Shown here piece by piece: positions 62,501-64,000 of a stretch of DNA of 64,000 bases. Position 1 is the stretch's first letter; each line of letters starts with the position of its first letter. The notes below the pieces were generated by a model. It worked only from the letters and a program-made list of their open reading frames with translations, did not search any database and was not told the origin of the DNA. This stretch comes from Botrimarina hoheduenensis (lineage in GTDB: Bacteria > Planctomycetota > Planctomycetia > Pirellulales > Lacipirellulaceae). The stretch lies in the NCBI RefSeq assembly GCF_007859815.1, contig NZ_SJPH01000003.1, positions 186,001 through 250,000 of the forward strand, written 5' to 3'. The position numbers and the translations under genes were made by a program.

Positions 62501-63841
62501 GTTGATCGCGTTGCCTTCCACTAGAATGGGCTCGAACGCCTGAATGCCCATCCGGTGCAGGGTCGGTGCCCGGTTCAGCAAGACGGGGTGGTTGGTGATC
62601 ACCTCTTCGAGGATGTCCCAAACCTCTTCGTCCTTGCGCTCCAGCATCTTCTTAGCCGACTTGATCGTGTCAGCGTGTCCGAGCTCTTTCAGACGACGGA
62701 TGATGAACGGCTGGTAAAGTTCCAGCGCGATCTTCTTGGGCAGACCGCACTGGTGCAAACGCAGACGCGGTCCGACAACGATCACGCTCCGCGCTGAGTA
62801 GTCCACCCGCTTGCCGAGCAGATTCTCGCGGAACCGTCCCTGCTTGCCCTTGATCATGTCGGTAAGCGACTTGAGCGGGCGATTCGAGCTGCCCAGGACG
62901 GGCCGCTTGCAGCGGTTGTTGTCGAACAACGCATCGACCGACTGCTGCAGCATCCGCTTCTCATTGCGGATGATCACTTCCGGGGCGTTCAAATCGACAA
63001 GTTTCTTCAACCGGTTGTTGCGGTTGATAATCCGACGATAGAGATCGTTCAGGTCACTCGTCGCGAAGTTGCCCGAGTCGAGCAGCACGAGCGGACGCAG
63101 GTCGGGCGGGATCACGGGGATCACGTCCATGACCATCCACTCGGGCTTGTTGTCCGAGTCGCGGATGCTCTCGACCGTCTTGAGCCGGGCGATGAGGTCT
63201 TTGGCTTTTTGCTTGCTGCCCGTGTCCTTGAGGTCTTGGCGGAGTGTCTCGGACAGCTCGACCAGATCCAGCGCGTTGAGGAGCTTGCGGATCGCCTCGG
63301 CACCCATCTCCGCCTCGAAGGTACCCTCGCCGAATTGCTCGCGCGCTTGGCGGTACTCTTCCTCGGTCAGCATCTGCTGACGCTTGAGCGTCGTGTCGCC
63401 CGGATCGGTTACCACGTAATCCTGGAAGTAGATCACCTTCTCCAGGCTGGTGGTCTTCATCGCCAGCAGCGAACCGAGCCGGCTCGGCATGGCCTTGAAG
63501 AACCAGATATGGACGATCGGAGCGGCCAGCTCGATGTGGCCCATCCGCTTGCGCCGCACGCGGCTGTGCGTGACCTTCACGCCGCAACGATCGCAGATCA
63601 TGCCCTTGTACTTCATGCCGCGGTACTTACCGCAGGCGCACTCCCAGTCCTTTTCGGGGCCGAAGATCCGCTCGCAGAACAAGCCGTCCTTCTCGGGCCG
63701 ATAGGTCCGGTAGTTGATCGTCTCGGGCTTCTTGACCTCGCCGAACGACCAGCTGCGGATATCGTGCGGCCGCGCCAGGCTGATCTTTACCGAGGCGTAG
63801 TCGTTGATGCGATCGTAATTCGAAGATTCGAGAAGACTCAT
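59519..63841 (-). CDS. rpoC: DNA-directed RNA polymerase beta' subunit
   Basis: A 1440-residue subunit. Zinc site 1 has Cys 68, 70, 83 and 86. The catalytic '[17 protein letters not shown]' with three Asp lies near residues 455-470. The bridge helix/trigger loop region includes '[20 protein letters not shown]' and '[20 protein letters not shown]'. Zinc site 2 is in '[13 protein letters not shown]', with the first Cys further upstream ('CGTTRG'). The C-terminus has '[20 protein letters not shown]', '[20 protein letters not shown]'. A little longer than E. coli beta' (1407). rpoB ends 101 nt upstream. Confidence 0.99.
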   Translation of the reverse strand: MSLLESSNYDRINDYASVKISLARPHDIRSWSFGEVKKPETINYRTYRPEKDGLFCERIFGPEKDWECACGKYRGMKYKGMICDRCGVKVTHSRVRRKRMGHIELAAPIVHIWFFKAMPSRLGSLLAMKTTSLEKVIYFQDYVVTDPGDTTLKRQQMLTEEEYRQAREQFGEGTFEAEMGAEAIRKLLNALDLVELSETLRQDLKDTGSKQKAKDLIARLKTVESIRDSDNKPEWMVMDVIPVIPPDLRPLVLLDSGNFATSDLNDLYRRIINRNNRLKKLVDLNAPEVIIRNEKRMLQQSVDALFDNNRCKRPVLGSSNRPLKSLTDMIKGKQGRFRENLLGKRVDYSARSVIVVGPRLRLHQCGLPKKIALELYQPFIIRRLKELGHADTIKSAKKMLERKDEEVWDILEEVITNHPVLLNRAPTLHRMGIQAFEPILVEGNAINLHPLVCKGFNADFDGDQMAVHLPLSIEAQVEAHTLMMSTHNIFSPANGAPIISPSQDVVMGSYYITMDAPEAPGDGTMFSSAAEVEMAHLMGKVHTHAKIKIRLAPNRNLREEYGDASKAGRVIDTTVGRVFFNEMLPKGMPFYNNAMISRGLSKVISDCYEFLGRRQTIELLDDMNQLGFKMSTLSGLSFGTDDLVTPDTKGKILAVAEKEVIKRNKLYQRGIITEGERYNGVLDAWTHAREEITAEMMEALKNDFRGNQYVNPIYLMAHSGARGGVEQMRQLGGMRGLMAKPSGKIIETPIKANFREGLTVLEYFSSTHGARKGLADTALKTADSGYLTRKLADVAQNFVVTLDDCGTTRGITKGIIYRGEKVEVGLADSIRGRVSRQNIVNPITDEVIVEENGLITSEIGRKIEEMGLEKIQVRSAMTCEASLGICRKCYGMDMSTGSLVEEGMAVGIIAAQSIGEPGTQLTMRTFHIGGVGQRDVEQSDIKAIKGGLVRFAKLNAVKNQEDNLVVLGRNGELALVDDRGRELEKYEIPTGAVIRLNEGDEVKAGDVLCEWDPHSIPILAETGGKIRLEDLIEGETIRGEKDPSGQMRYVVMEHKGDLHPQVVVEDPKDGKILDFYYMPEKAWLEVRDGDVVAPGELIAKTPREAGGTQDITGGLPRVTEIFEARKPKDPAVIAEIDGKVEILAEKKRGKRSIIVRNEASVEREHLVTHNKHLRVHSGDIVKAGDSLVDGPLVPHDILRVSGEEAVQQYLTREIQNVYRSQRVDINDKHIEIIVSQMLRKVKIDTPGDTNLLPGAVLDKYDFRRANDAVAECLRITDKGDSDYATGSIVPKAALEQANAQIEALGGELAKGVKTKKATGTTQLLGITKAAVQSNSFISAASFQETTKVLTEAALAGRTDHLVGLKENVILGHLIPAGTGFRSINESEVRIRPEALEALAVETAGALDRSFPLLGGETPAPQERSKPSSLDALLGGDAANE

Positions 63842-63942
63842 GTCGTGCTCCGTGGCGGGGTTCGCGTTGGAAGGGAGAATGCGGGGGGAGACGCTGCGAT
63901 CGATCGGAAGCGACTTCAGTAAACCAAACGCTTCGCTGCGTC

Positions 63943-64000
63943 TTACAACCCGCGTTTCTCGAGTTGCATGTTCAAGCCCAAGCCGCGGATCTCGTTGGTG
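63943..64000 (-). CDS. rpoB: DNA-directed RNA polymerase beta subunit, last 18 codons
   Basis: Reverse-strand translation of the right edge gives '[18 protein letters not shown]' then TAA (63943-63945). This is the conserved beta-subunit C-terminus (EIRGL.LN), and it is directly upstream of rpoC as expected. Only the very end is in the window; the rest lies beyond position 64000. Confidence 0.93.
   Translation of the reverse strand, partial: TNEIRGLGLNMQLEKRGL

Noticed and set aside
1-64000. tRNA or rRNA genes
   Set aside because: I saw no cloverleaf with CCA-adjacent acceptor stem and no rRNA signature in any spacer.

Overview
The window looks like chromosomal DNA of a planctomycete, probably from the Pirellulales side. 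This is inferred from gene content, not from any search. The GC content is high, and the ribosomal genes sit far apart with repeat-bearing spacers. Several secreted proteins carry EF-hand/dockerin-like repeats followed by PEP-CTERM-like C-termini. There are also many lipoproteins, an EF-G of the spirochaete/planctomycete/delta-proteobacterial type, and several unassigned proteins that look planctomycetal. I found no tRNA, rRNA, CRISPR array, insertion sequence or prophage.

Positions 1-32750 hold short operons on both strands. They are, in order: a 3'-truncated oligopeptide-type ABC transporter binding lipoprotein; three small secreted proteins that resemble each other and, weakly, FliL (two on -, one divergent on +); an ECF sigma factor overlapping a large membrane-anchored putative anti-sigma protein; a TIM-barrel isomerase-like protein; SppA and RlmN; a PEGA-type lipoprotein convergent with a secreted PDZ protein; folK-panC-lgt, with a PDZ-like insertion in Lgt; a HemD-HemE fusion; acetolactate synthase; a dicarboxylate symporter; a GAF plus degenerate PP2C protein; obgE and rpmA; a cation/proton antiporter with an RCK domain; a DUF3891-like protein; class II fructose-bisphosphate aldolase; a lipoprotein; and a HELWH metallopeptidase-like protein just downstream of rplQ.

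Positions 32935-64000 carry the ribosomal/RNA polymerase superoperon, read on the minus strand from the right edge: rpoB (last codons only)-rpoC-rpsL-rpsG-fusA, an interruption, then rpsJ-rplC-rplD-rplW-rplB-rpsS-rplV-rpsC-rplP-rpmC-rpsQ-rplN-rplX-rplE-rpsN-rpsH-rplF-rplR-rpsE-rplO-secY-adk-map-rpmJ-rpsM-rpsK-rpsD-rpoA-rplQ. tuf, rpmD and infA are missing from their usual places. rpsC and rplP overlap by 62 nt in different frames. RpsL has Arg at residue 88, the position of the classical K88R streptomycin-resistance change.

The most unusual part is 52110-55874. Here a block of plus-strand genes for surface/secreted proteins with dockerin-like repeats and PEP-CTERM-like tails lies between fusA and rpsJ, facing against the superoperon. 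It holds a seven-repeat beta-propeller protein, two tandem paralogs that have run together (the second broken by one in-frame TAA), and a 121-residue protein that is little more than a dockerin pair plus an anchor. The 3' end of that last gene overlaps the 3' end of fusA.
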